Part shown: positions 22,587 through 33,586 of the stretch, piece after piece
How positions within the stretch are numbered: the first letter of the stretch is position 1
How the letters are laid out: each line of letters opens with the position of its first letter
Translations under genes and position numbers: made by a program
Assembly (NCBI GenBank): GCA_004431415.1
Contig: QPMI01000004.1
Span: 83,503 to 147,502, forward strand
DNA: 64,000 nt
Origin: Cyanophora paradoxa
Lineage: Eukaryota > Glaucocystophyceae > Cyanophorales > Cyanophoraceae
Direction of reading: 5' to 3'
Notes under the pieces: model-generated
Database searches by the model: none
What the model saw: only the letters and a program-made list of their open reading frames with translations
Told to the model about the DNA's origin: nothing

Positions 22587-25500
22587 TTAAATGAGGGATT
22601 CGAAAAGGGGAATGGCAGGGACAGGCGCACGGGGTGCGGCATCTGTATCCTGCTTGACGCCCAGCCTGCCGGCGCCTTCGAGCTTCGAGCTCTAGCGGAG
22701 AGACACTCTGGTCAACGCACTGGCCAAAGAGTGCATGAAGCTTGCTGCTCACCTGGAGGAGGGTAGAGGTGACAGGCGTGGGCTGCACCGGGGAGGTGAA
22801 GTGGGCCATGACAAGCTTGGCCGCAGCACGCAGCTTTCCGCGGGCCCCACGCAGGGCAGAGCGGCGCCGGGCCTCCTTTGCAGCAAGGGCTGCCTTCTTG
22901 TGCTTCTCCGAGGGGAGATAGTTTGTGCGGAAGCTGCGGATTACCGGTGGGTCATCAGCATGTAGGTCAGAGTGTCAGGGAGGAGCGAGCACACTATTTC
23001 CATGCGTAGTCGAGCCCGAGGGTGGCGAGAGGCGTTGCCACAAGGGCAAGCCAGAACTGCGGCATCATTGCCATCTGCACCGCGGGCTTGGGTATGAAAG
23101 GGGGTAGGCTGGGAGCGGGGAGGGGCGGACCTTGAAAGCGATGCCGTTGAGCTCTGGGGCGAGGGGGGCGGCAGCAGGGAGGGCGAGGAGGGCTAGGAAG
23201 GCGACGTAAGCGGCGAGGGAGGCGACGACAGTGGCCGCCAGGGTCCACGTCCACGCGTTGACCATCAGGCAGAGCTTGAGGGTGACGACAAGGAGCTCGC
23301 ACGTGAAGACCACCGTGCCCACCGTCCACATGCCCACCGTCGTCCCATCGGGCGTTGCGGAGCGGAGTGCAAGGAAGGGGACGAAGAAGATGGGGAGGGA
23401 GTGGAGAGCGGCGGTGGTGAACCAACCCCAGAAGACGTTGAGGTTGAAGCCCGTGTCAGCCTGGCCGGGGCGGTAGAGCTCGGGGTACTCGAAGGCGTAC
23501 TCGAGGGGCATGTCCTGGTCCATGACGGCCATCACGATGGGCGGGAAGGCCGTGAAGAGCGTGTTGTAGAGGGTGACCAGCACGGCGTCGTACAGCGTCT
23601 GGCCCGACGAGCCGCAGTAGAGGCAGAACCAGAGGAAGGAGAGCGAGAGCACGGCGTTCTTGTAGAAGCAGTAGAGGATGAGCTTGGTGACGCGCTTGTA
23701 GGACCAGCGGCCATGCACGAGCAGGAGCCGCTTCAGGAAGCGGAACTGGGCGATGGCGAAGTCCGAGGCAAGGACGGCCTGCATGCCCTCCTTGCCCGAG
23801 ATGCCGACGCCGATGTGGGCCGACTGGATCATGGGGACGTCGTTCGCTCCGTCACCGATGGCGAGGGTAACGCGCCCCTCGATCTCCTTGACCATAAGGA
23901 CGACCTGGGCCTTCTGGAGCGGGGAGACGCGGCAGCAGATGCAGGTGCGGAGCTTGCGGCCGAGCTCCATGAAGCGGGCGCGCGTCTCGTCCCGCAGCAT
24001 GTGCGCCAGCACCACTCCGTCGATGACGAGGGCGAGCGGGGCGGCCTGCCCCGCGGGGGAGGGGAGGGAGCGGCGCGAGGCGTCCTCCTCTTCCTCGTCG
24101 CCCTCGAGCTCCTCCTCGCGCGCGGCACCGGCCTCCGGGTCGTCCGAGCGCGCCGCCTCGCGCGGCAGCAGCGGCCCCGCCGCTCCGCGCTGCGACGCCC
24201 GCGCAAAGGCGAAGCGCAGCAGCCGCTCCACCCGCCGCGTCGTCCGCAGGTACCTGGTCCGGGTCGGGGCGGGCGGGGGTGCGGGGCGGCGGCGGGGCCG
24301 GGCACCAGGCGTCGGAGGCGAAGGAGTCGGCGCGGTGGTGGCGCGTGTCGGCGATGTGGCGCTCGAGGGCGTCGAGGGCGGCCTCGCGGGAGGCGAGGGC
24401 GTCCCCCGCCATCACGAGCACCTGCATTTCGGGCTGCAGCAGGCCGCACGAGAAGCCGATGTTGATCGCCGTCTCCTGCTTGTCCCCCGTGAGCACCCAG
24501 AGGCGGATGCCGGCCTTGGCGAGCGAGACGAGGGCGTCGGGGACGCCGTCCTGCAGCCGGTCCTCGATCGCCGAGGCGCCCACCAGCTCCAGGCCCCGCT
24601 CCAGCCGCTCTGCCGCGGCGTCCACCTGCGAGCGGCGTCGGCGCCCTGACGGGGGAGCACCCCGCGCGGCGCGCCTTCTCCTTGCGGCCGGCGATCGCGA
24701 CGCTCGCCTCGTCGTAGACCTGCGGGGCCGTCACGCCGGCGCGGCGGCAGGTTCCCGCCCGGCCCGCGCGCCTTGGCCCAGTCGGCGTACTCCTCCTCGG
24801 AGAGGGCGCGGCGGGCGAAGCAGAGGGTGCGGAGGCCGACGGCGGCGCAGCGCCCAAGGTGCTCGCGGGTCGCCTCCACGAGGGCCTCCTGCCCGGGGGC
24901 GAGCCGCGGGATGATCATCGTGTCCGCCCCCTTCGTGTACAGCTTCAGTGCCCCTGCGCCCGGAGGTCGGGGGCGGCCGAGGGGTCGAGGGGGGCGCCGG
25001 TGACCGTCGGGCCCGCGGACGACGGCGGACATGCGCTTGCGGGTGGAGTCGAACTCGAGGACGTTGAGGACGGCGAAGGTGGAGGTGCCGCCGCCCTCGC
25101 GCACGTCCACCTCGCCGGGGCGCCGCGCGACGAAGGCGAAGCCGAGGTCCCGCCCGCCCTTGACGAGCGCCTCCTCGTCGGGGCTCGCCGCCTGGTAGAC
25201 GAGCCCCGCGGGGCGCGCCGGGTCCCCCTCGGGCACCACCGTGTGGCACACGGCGAGCATCGTGAGGAACTCGCGCACGAGGGCCGCCTCCGCGCCCCCG
25301 CCCCGCAGCTCCTCGAGCAGCGGGCCGGCCTCGAAGCCGGCCTCGGCGCCGGGAGCTGCCTGCAGGATGGCGGCCTCGTCGCCGCCATAGAAGACGCCGC
25401 CGACGGAGCAGCGCATGAGGCGCATGACGTTGCGGGTGAGGGTCCCCGTCTTGTCCGAGAAGATGTAGTGCACCTGGCCCAGCTCCTCGTTCAGGTTCGA

Positions 25501-27225
25501 CGTCCGCGCCGTCGCCGGCGTGTCGCTCTCCTCGTCATCTGCCCCGCCGTGAGGAGCGCCTTCGCACGCCACGCTCCGCCCCGGCCCCGGGCGCACACAT
25601 GGCGAGGTCCCAGTCGACGAAGGAGCACTGGAGGACCTTGACCATCTCGAGGGAGACGTAGAGGGAGATGGGGACGATGTTCGCGTAGAGGACGACGAAG
25701 GTCAGCCAGCGCAGCAGCACCGAGGCCGCGCTCGGGCCGCCCCACGCCAGGTACCACGCCCGCGCCCCCTCCCGCGCCGCGAAGAGCGCGTCCCCCGCCG
25801 CGCACGCCGCCGCCAGCGCGAGCAGGATCACGAAGACGGCGACGATCTGCCGCGTCATGATCCGCTCCACGTTGGTCCCCTTGACCGGCCGCTCGCGCGC
25901 GTTGCGCATCAGCTTCGTGTCTGTGCCCGTGTACACCGCGAGGCCGTACACCCACTCCGTGTTCCGCAGCTGGCACCCCCGCAGCAGCACGTTCTCCGGC
26001 CCCACCGCCGCCTCCCCCGCGCTCAGCGCCAGCTTGCCCCTGCGCCCCGCGCGTCGGGCGCCAAGACGGGCCCGCGGGTGCGCCGGGTGCGCGGGGGAAC
26101 GCGCGAGAAAGTGTAGAGGCGCTCGTTGGGCCCCTCGCACTCGACGGCGCCGGAGAGGGCCGCGAGGGCCGCCGGCGTGCTGCACTCCCGCGTCGCCCGC
26201 AGCGCCTCCCGCACCTTCAGGTTGGTCTCCCTGCGGGGAAGGAAGCTCGCCAGGGGTCCACGCCCTAGCAGCCGGAGGGGCGGCACCCGTCGAGGTTGGC
26301 GGTCTCGATGTAGCACGTCCCGCTGGGTCCGCTCGACGTGAGCAGCACGAGGTCCGCCTGTGCGGCCATTAAGAACCTCCGGATCCGCCTGCGGGGGCCG
26401 GGGCGCGGCCGCACCGGGAAGAACTCGCCGCGGTCGCAGCGGACGATGTCGCCCACCTGCACCTCCTCCCAGCGCGCCTCCCGCAGCACCCCGCCCCGCA
26501 GCACCTGCGTCCTCTTCGAGTTGAGGCCACAGTCGCTCCGGTAGCGCCTCTGCTCGCGGGTCAGGGCGGGACGGAGGCCCACGAGCAGGCGGGCGCACGA
26601 AGTCTTCGAACGCCTCCTTGACGCTGCGCTCGCGTCGGATACAGAACGATGACAGGGCATGGCACGGCTACGCACATAGATACGCTCACGACGAAGAAAA
26701 GGGCGCCGAGCGTCCCCGCGGACCCCGCGCCCGCCGGAAACGGCGAGACCGCCGGAATGATCGAAAGCACGCCAATGCTGCAAACGGCGTTAAAAACTCT
26801 AGATAGCTTCCGATTCTGAGACGCACACGAGGAAGTACTGCCGACAGACAGGAACACGCTGCGGTTAGCTGAAGACCTCGTGGCATTTGCGCGGCAGTTG
26901 CAGACGCACGAAGTTGGCAGGGCGCGTGAATTGCTGGACGAGAATCACGGGGAGGAAGAGGAAGAGACCGTACTTCTGCGGCCACAGCACAAGACTCAGA
27001 ACTCAAGTTAGCTAGTACCGGCGTCGCGGACCGTCGTCGAGACTGCGGCGGAACGAAGCGATGCGTAAGAGAAGCGCATCGTCTTCGATAGCGCCGCGCA
27101 CCGTAATTGCTGGCGAAGCCAGAGTGAGCGTCGTTGAGCCGCACCGTGCGTGGCGGCTCATCCGCGATCTGTTCCACGCCGCTGGAGAGGCCCAGGGCGT
27201 TCCCGACGCCCCGCAGCACCTCCAT
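22587..27225 (-). CDS. P4-type ATPase, phospholipid flippase
   Basis: Flips aminophospholipids or related lipids to the cytosolic leaflet. From ATG 27225: [71 protein letters not shown] (the DGET actuator motif across an intron), [13 protein letters not shown] (phosphorylated Asp), [78 protein letters not shown], then the membrane block with [18 protein letters not shown] and [14 protein letters not shown]. The apparent TAG after LDYAWK at 22996 is removed by an intron: splicing gives [19 protein letters not shown] further splice gives an end PLFESLI before TAA 22587-22589. An acidic insert near 24090 precedes APLALVIDG. About a dozen short introns are present. Lipid substrate and partner subunit cannot be told from sequence. 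Confidence 0.93.
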
Positions 27226-27305
27226 CTACCGCGTGATGATTTTTTTTCGGCGAGTCCTGTATCCCCACGCAGCTCGTCCCCCTAGTCAGGGTGATCGCCA
27301 GCGAG
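27226..27305. promoter_or_regulatory. 80-bp divergent promoter between the P4-ATPase and uL23
   Basis: Only 80 bp lie between the flippase start codon (27225, minus) and the uL23 start (27306, plus). It contains tgattttttttcgg on the plus strand. Both 5' UTRs and core promoter elements must be extremely compact or overlap. Confidence 0.5.
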
Positions 27306-27959
27306 ATGGCTCCCAAGCAGGCGGAGAAGAAGGGTGCGGCGCGCGCTCCGCGATAAGCGCCTTAGCTACAGCGCAGATACACCGCCTCCCTCTCCTCCTG
27401 CAGCGGCGATATGTGTTGATCGCGCCGGCAGCGGAGGTGAAGGGCTCGGACAAGAGCAAAGCCCCGGCCGCGAAGGGGAAGGCTTCCGCGCAGGCTGTGA
27501 AGGCGGCAAAGACCGTCAAGAAGGGCGGCCCGGTGAAGAAGATCAAGAAGATCCGCACCAATGTGCACTTCTTCCGCCCGAAGACGCTGAAGCTTGCGCG
27601 GACGCCGAAGTACCCGCGGAGCTCTGTGCCGAAGCCGAACAAGCTCGACCAGTACCAGATCCTCAAGTACCCGCTGACGACGGAGTCTGCGATGAAGAAG
27701 ATCGAGGACAACAACACCCTGGTCTTCATCGTCGACATCCGCTCGAACAAGCGCCAGATCAAGGACGCAGTGAAGCGCATGTACGACATTCAGTGCCAGA
27801 AGGTGAACACGCTCATCCGGTGCGTCGCTGCGTTGTGATATGCTTCGGACTGTGAACTCAGACTTCGTGTGCAGGCCGGACGGCCAGAAGAAGGCGTACG
27901 TGCGCCTCACTCAGGACTACGATGCCCTGGATGTTGCAAACAAGATCGGCATTATCTGA
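27306..27959 (+). CDS. RPL23A: 60S ribosomal protein uL23 (L23a)
   Basis: Large-subunit protein at the exit tunnel, docking site for SRP and chaperones. ATG 27306 gives MAPKQAEKK, then a 98-nt intron (27334-27431), then a Lys/Ala-rich basic extension ([15 protein letters not shown]), [79 protein letters not shown] and, after a second intron at about 27819-27873, [20 protein letters not shown] with end NKIGII and TGA 27957-27959. Length and motif order match eukaryotic L23a throughout. Strong codon bias to GC at third positions fits a highly expressed gene. Confidence 0.97.
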
Positions 27960-28132
27960 GCGACCTTGTTTGCCCTATCCCGCCCTGCCGCCCTGTTCAT
28001 AAGACTAGATGCCGGTATATTCTCAATTTCAACAGCGCATCAGTCATTCGTTTTGTTTTCAGCCATTTGCCTTGCATGCACTGCTCTGTACTTGCGACCC
28101 AGGACACTCGCATAGGACACTGGTACATTTTA

Positions 28133-29424
28133 TCAAGAATTCAACTTCTGCTCTCCTGCCTTTGCCTCTTGATCCTTGCGTTGCTGCTCTAGCTTTATGT
28201 CTGTGCGCGCTAAGCAGCTAAACACAAGCAAGTAAAGGATGAGAGAAACTGGCACACGTGTATAATAGAAGACTCCACTCAGGGTTAGGCAAATACCCAG
28301 AAGGTTTCGGGAGTCCAATGGTGCACCAAAGAAAACAAACCCTCCAAAGATGATCATAGTCAGCTTGAAGTGCCCCAGCACGTTATACCTGCAGCTCTTG
28401 AGAAAACGCCAGTCACGGCAGGGCAGCACACACGTTACAGGTGAGGTTTTCCCGATCACCAAGAAGATGGACAGGTTCACTGCAAAGGCGATGAAGCCGG
28501 AAAGCAGAATAATCACCTGGGTTCAGACACAATCAGCAGATTGTACTGCGCACCATTCCGACTTCACTTACAAAAGCATCCCATGATGCAGCCGTTCTGT
28601 ACCAATGTGGTAGGCTCTTGTCTCCAAAACCCACGTCATCAAACAAGGGAATGACAATGAGAAGAATGCCGGCGGCAAGGGGTGCCTGGTAGTAAAGCAG
28701 CTGCATTGAACTAACTTGAAGTTCCTTCTGCTTGGTTCCGACCCACTGTCTGAGAAGTCAGAAATCTATGGAAATTATTTCACAAAGAAAGAAATCACAA
28801 TTTGGTAGAATGAGGTGACAACCACGGCCACAGCAGCGTACATTGTGCCCTTCAGATTCAGCTGGAAGTCCGTCACGGTAGCAATGCTCACTCCGAGACA
28901 AATTGGTAGAAGAGACAGGCGTGTCTTGGTGTCAGACGATGTGCTATACCACAGGAACTGAATCACCATTATCACTGGAGTCGTCATCACTTTGGCGATC
29001 TGCAATTAAGCTCGTCTTCTCAAATTGACGTCGAGGTTTATATAACGCAAAGTCGCCCGCTTGCCTGGTAGAAGCCAACAGAATTGTAGCGGAGGCTGAT
29101 ATTTGTCAAAACGACGAATCCGCTGAAAGAGATGGCCAAAGGCAGAACTTGAGCTAGTCTCAATTTTTTCACAGTGAAAACGCCAAGCATCGCGCAGGCC
29201 TGCAGGCCCAAGAATGTGACGAGGAAATGGATGAGTGTCAAAGTCGTGGCTGCAGTTGCCTGGTTGATAGGCGATGCGGCGCGCGCAGAATTGCGCACGG
29301 TAATTAAAGTTGTACGTGGTATACACCCACTTGTTCACGAAGACTATCGAGATTGAGCTCGCGACGTTGATGGCCATCCAGAGCACATTCCACGGGTTGA
29401 CGGCTGCGCATCGCTGGATAAAGA
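28133..29424 (-). CDS. SLC35E3-like nucleotide-sugar/triose-phosphate-translocator family transporter
   Basis: Multi-spanning membrane transporter of the drug/metabolite superfamily, probably in the Golgi. Segments in order: WMAINVASSISIVFVNKWVY, TLTLIHFLVTFLGLQACAML, ISFSGFVVLTNISLRYNSVG, AKVMTTPVIMVIQFLWY, LSLLPICLGVSIATVTDFQL, YQ intron WVGTKQKELQVSSMQLLYYQ, APLAAGILLIVIPLFDD, VIILLSGFIAFAVNLSIFLV, GKTSPVTYNVLGHFKLTMII and FGGFVFFGAPLDSRNLLGI, matching human SLC35E3 and plant KT-group UDP-sugar transporters. At least four short introns interrupt the frame. The tail is basic and hydrophilic and ends at TGA 28133. The 5' end is uncertain; the first helix begins near 29386 and the frame is open to about 29424. 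Substrate cannot be deduced. Confidence 0.87.
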
Positions 29425-29654
29425 GACCCCAGCTGCGAAGTTCGCATCAAGTAGCGCACCTGCGAAGTTGCGCTGCACGTCGTGCGCAAACCGGCGCAGC
29501 CTCCAAACTTGATCCCTAGCCTCCACGTTACTTGATCAGCTGGAAGCAAGCAGGCAGGAGATCGCACCGGGAATGCATTGGCGCGACTGTCATCCCTGCA
29601 GATGGAATGTTCTCGCGGGACGCGCGTGTGCGCATACCTGCTTCTTTCGCACCG

Positions 29655-29750
29655 TTCCCCACGACCTTCCCCCCCCTCCCCCCACCCTCAACCCCCGCCC
29701 CCATCCTCCTTACCCCCTCCACCGCCCCCCCCCCCGGCCACCCCCCCCGC
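29655..29750. repeat. C-rich low-complexity stretch
   Basis: Successive C-runs (up to ten) separated by T, A or G occupy the divergent gap between the transporter and the unknown plus-strand gene. Possible i-motif/G-quadruplex forming sequence; no coding similarity. Confidence 0.6.
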
Positions 29751-29766
29751 ATCTGGCGCATACGCA

Positions 29767-30615
29767 TGCTTTGCCTAGATTGCGTCCGCAACTTGTTCTC
29801 GATGCGCCGGCGCTACGATTGTAATGTAGAAGGTGCCGCTCTTGCTAGCGCGCCATTGCCATTTCTGATCTAGCCGCTTTGAACAGAGGAGTTCGCAGCG
29901 GCCAGCAGGGCGAGCTTCCTCTCGCCGCCACGCGCGGTCGCTATCGATGCTCCGGAGCCGCGTCGAGCGCAGAGCATCGCAGAGAGTCTAGAAAGCGAGG
30001 CCGCGCGGGAGGTCGAGGAACTCAAGAACGTCATCACGGTGCGAGTCTCTGGGCAACCACTCTTGCGCTGCATGATCCGCAACGTAGGATCTTTATAAGC
30101 AGAACAAGCTCCAGCGGGAGTGCCACCGGAAGAAGCAGCGCCGGAGCGAGCCGCTGCCCGCTGCCAAGCCAGGCGTCGACGCCGCTCCCGCTGTCCCTGG
30201 CACGGCGAGGCGAGTCTCATGGCAGAACCGCGTCAAGTTCCATATTCTTGCGGGGGAAGCGACGCCAACGGACTTTTCTTCTGGCGATCCACCCAAAGAG
30301 CCGAGCGACGAGACATTCTCACAGGAAATAACAGCAGGCAACGGAATGGCAGCAGCAGCGGCAGCAGCGACTGCCGCATCTATATTTATGAAACAAGCAA
30401 GCCAACCAGTTCGAAAGCTTTTGACACGAGCTGTGGCTGCAGCTACTCAGCATGGATACTTGGCCATACAGCGGGAGGACGAGGAAGAACTTCATGGAGA
30501 TAACCTGGACCAAGTTAGTGTAGATGTTTCTATAGTTGCAGGGGAATCATATATTCGGCGTGCCACTGCTATACCCTCTAGTTCAAATATTTCGGTTTCT
30601 GATTCAGGTGTTTAA
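29767..30615 (+). CDS. Unrecognised three-exon gene, small charged protein
   Basis: I do not recognise a family. A consistent three-exon model can be read: exon 1 from ATG 29767 (MLCLDCVRNLFSMRRRYDCN), a GT-AG intron ending gaacag near 29886, exon 2 with AIDAPEPRRAQSIAESLESE and AAREVEELKNVIT, a second intron starting gtgcgag and ending ataagcag near 30100, and exon 3 with NKLQRECHRKKQRRSEPLP, RRVSWQNRVKFHILAGEA, an alanine run (MAAAAAAATAASIF) and QPVRKLLTRAVAAATQ, ending at TAA 30613-30615. The product is about 230 residues, with a short predicted helix rich in Glu, Leu and Lys, no membrane segment and a CxxC near the start. Position fits the alternating gene pattern. Confidence 0.5.
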
Positions 30616-31346
30616 GCAACTGAGACTTGGTCAAGACAGAATGCCGTTTCATCAAATGGGTCTTTTCAGGCATATATATGGACCACCGTAGCACAAAACT
30701 GATGCTTCACGTGTACTTGCACCCGATCTACACAGTCAATTGCAACGCAGCACAGTACACAGTACAGAGCACAGTATACGTATATACGTACAGTGTACAT
30801 CATGATCACGTACATCTACATGTACACACGTGCACTAGTCTATCTGTAAACAGTCATGTGGGAAACCGGGTGGGATGGTATCATGATTACTAGCTGAACA
30901 TCGGATCTGTATGCATTTTGAGAGTGAGTTCATAACCATCAAACAGCAAAGATCTAGAGAGATTAAGAAACACTCAATTCATAGAGAAACAGACGAAACT
31001 CAACTTGGCAAGTGACAGAGAAATAGACAGAACACAAGGAGGCATGGGAGGGCGTGGCATCGGAGGAGGCCATCGGAGCGGGGTGAGGGTCCTGCCCTGC
31101 AAAGCCGTTGCGGTGGAGAAAAGAGGGCGAAAGGAGGCCGGTGGTGGAGGGAGGCTGGAGCTCCGCAGCACTCGCGATCGATGGCCGAGGACGGCCGTCG
31201 GCCCGACCCCAAGGCTGCCAACGAGGATGAGGACGGCAAGCCCTCTGGCCTCTCCGGAGCTTGCAGGCAGAAGGGGCAGGCGGGTTGGGGCCTCCTCAGG
31301 AGGAGCGGTGAGGGGGAGTAGACCCGCCGGCGTCAGGCGCGTTCCA
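30616..31346. other. Intergenic stretch, no gene seen
   Basis: 30740-30840 is built of overlapping gtac and tacgta palindromes (for example tatacgtatatacgta), prone to cruciform formation. 31000-31340 is purine-rich. No frame shows family similarity; part may be the lost 3' end of the glycosyltransferase-like gene on the minus strand. Confidence 0.45.
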
Positions 31347-32179
31347 TCAGGCGCTCCGCCGCCTCCTCTGGCCCACCACGAGGCGCGGGTCTTGCGACAG
31401 GGCGCGACGCGCGCACAGCCAGTCCTGGTGCGGGGCCACCAGGAGCACGCGCCGCGTCTTTAGGGCGAGCCCCAAGGCGTAGGCCATGTGGTGGAGCTCC
31501 GAGCCGAACCCTGCGCCCGCCGCCGGCCCGGGGTCACGGCCGCGGGGCGTGCGCGATCCGGCGCGCGCGCCTGCGGCGCCGAAGCGAAAGAGGAGGAACT
31601 GAGACACGCGGGGGCTGCAGTCCTCGCGGGCTCGGAACTGGTTCCGGTAGATTTCGCGCTGGGGGCGTCGGCGCGGCCGCGGGGCGACGTCAGACTGCAA
31701 GACGCGGCCGCCGGGAGGCTCGCGATCGGGTCGACGCCGCAGCAGGTCGAACGCACCCGAAACTCACGCATCGCTTCCAGCTGCTCGTCGTTCGCGAGTC
31801 TCGAGCCGAGGGCGAGCGAGTACAGGAAGTCGTATCGCGGGATCGGCAGGAACTTCGAATTCGTCTCATTCGATGAAACCGAGCTCGACTTCGAATTCGG
31901 AAGCGCTAGCTGCGCGCAGGAGGAGCTCTGCAGAAGCTTTCGCGGCGTCCTATCTCCGTGATCGATGTCTGGAGTGGGCGTCGGCCCCGGCAGGCGCGAA
32001 AGCTCCGAATCCAGCGCCCGCCTGACCAGCGAAGCTGCGCGCGAACCGTCGGTGCCGAACACCCTCGACGCAGCGAGCGCAATCGCACCCAAATGAAAGG
32101 AGCGTAGGGCCAGAATGATGAGCGGCGCGGCCAGCAGCAGCTTCAACCAGCGGCCGTAGCACCGTGGCCGGAGGCGCAT
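31347..32179 (-). CDS. Putative type II membrane glycosyltransferase, possibly incomplete
   Basis: From ATG 32179 the protein begins MRLRPRCYGRWLKLLLAA followed by a hydrophobic stretch (PLIILALRSFHLGAIAL), a signal anchor typical of Golgi glycosyltransferases. A Ser/Pro-rich stem with two possible N-glycosylation sites follows. After an intron (donor after MREFR, acceptor gtcttgcag) come REIYRNQFRAREDCSPRVSQ and, after a further GC-rich intron, GFGSELHHMAYALGLALK with TRRVLLVAPHQDW. The DCS plus G-x-G-x-x-L-H-H pattern resembles the start of FUT8/related fucosyltransferase catalytic domains. No remaining catalytic part is found before the frame closes at 31347, so the gene is truncated, or later exons were missed. 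Assignment beyond a Golgi glycosyltransferase is tentative. Confidence 0.4.
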
Positions 32180-32291
32180 CGCCGAATCCCTTGTGTAGGT
32201 CGCAGGGCGCGCCCCGCGGCTGGCGCTAGATCACCCCCGGGGGCGCTGCCAGTAATTCCAGCGGCACTGTGCAATTGCAAAACGCTGTTGC

Positions 32292-32796
32292 TGTGACGAA
32301 CGCGCGCTCAGCGACGCGGCGCCGACGCTCAGGACGCTGGTAATGGGGGGTAGTCGTGGTCCTAATTCAGGGGGTAAGCGAACACAAGGGAGCTGCCTCA
32401 GCCTGCCTCTGGATCCGGAGCTGCGCACCTGTACCAAGCAACACGGAAGTTGCTCCAAGAAACACGCCAGCTCTCGCTGAGCTGTGACCGAGGTCCGAAG
32501 TCCCGAACTTCGAAACGACCTCGCTCAGTCCTCGAAACGAACTTTGTGACGAACGCGCGCTCAGCGACGCAGCGCCGACGCTCGGACGCTGGTGATTGGG
32601 GCCAATTTGGGGGTAGTCGGACGTCGTAGTCCTAGGCCTAATTCAGGGGGTAAGCGAACACAAGGGAGCTGCCTCTGTGGAACTTCGGAACCGGAGCTGT
32701 GCACCAAGCAACACGGAAGTGTGCACCAGGAAACACGCCAGTTCTCGCTGAGCCGTGACCGAGTCCCGAAGTTCGAAACGACCTTGCTCAGTCCGG
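32292..32796. repeat. Tandem duplication, two units of about 253 bp
   Basis: Both units begin tgtgacgaacgcgcgctcag (32292 and 32545) and share long blocks such as cctaattcagggggtaagcg and caagcaacacggaagt, with several small indels and substitutions. The divergence shows the duplication is not recent. No coding function is apparent. Confidence 0.85.
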
Positions 32797-33586
32797 CGGC
32801 CTGCCATGGAATCCAGGTGCGTGAAAGTGTCCCCGCCCGCGCATGCGAGTGCCTCAGATGCGCAGCCGCAGGCGGAAGGAGAGCTACATCGAAGAGACCG
32901 CACGCCTGGCACGCTTGGCCCGCGGCCCTCGGCCCGACGGGCGCGCCCTTCGAAGTCCCGCGGCACGCCTTCGCCGCGGCTGAGTGTGCGCGGGAGGACG
33001 CTGGAGTCGCGGCCTGGGACGCTCGTGTGCTTGCCCGCCCCGCGCCGCGCTCGGGGGCCCGACCGGGCGCGCGGCGCCGGCCCTCGCGCAGGAGCCCGGC
33101 TGGGTCCGGGCCTATCCCTTGCAGGGGTCCCTCTTTGGCGCCGAGATCCAGCCGCCCGCGCCGCCGGCCGGAGCAGGCCCCTCTCCCGGCCGCCTGGGGG
33201 CCGGGGCTGTGCCCGCGGGGGCCGAGGGGCCCGAGTACGCAGGCCCGGACGCCGCGCTTCCCGCCGCGCACGTGCGCCCCCTCCGCCCCCGGGGCCGCGC
33301 CTGAAAGCCGTTCGTCGTTTCATAGCCCTGAACGTGTGAACTCTAAATTCGTTAGTTCTTGATACGCACTGTTTCGTAACTCTGAACCTGTTAACTCTAA
33401 ATAAGTTAGTTCTTAATATGCACCTGTAAAGCCTCGGAAGTCGATGAAGGGTTTCAGTTTCATCTAACGAGCCCGCCCTCGCCCCGCGCCACCTTCGGCC
33501 CTCGGCGCGCGGCTGCGCGCCTCTCGCCCGCCCTCGGCCCGCTCATCCCCCGCCCGCAGCGGGAGGCTTCGGCCCGGTCGCCCCCC
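32797..33586. other. GC-rich stretch followed by short AT-rich duplication
   Basis: 32800-33300 is GC-rich and open in all frames but shows no family similarity. At 33335-33430 two related phrases, each containing aactctaaat, gttagttctt and atacgcact/atatgcac, are repeated about 60 bp apart. No gene is called. Confidence 0.4.

Noticed and set aside
24412-25596. Separate ATPase gene
   Set aside because: It is the central exon set of the P4-ATPase; flanking motifs connect in order across short introns.
31005-31463. Plus-strand ORF opposite the end of the glycosyltransferase-like gene
   Set aside because: No family similarity and low-complexity Arg/Gly composition; treated as a shadow of the minus-strand reading.
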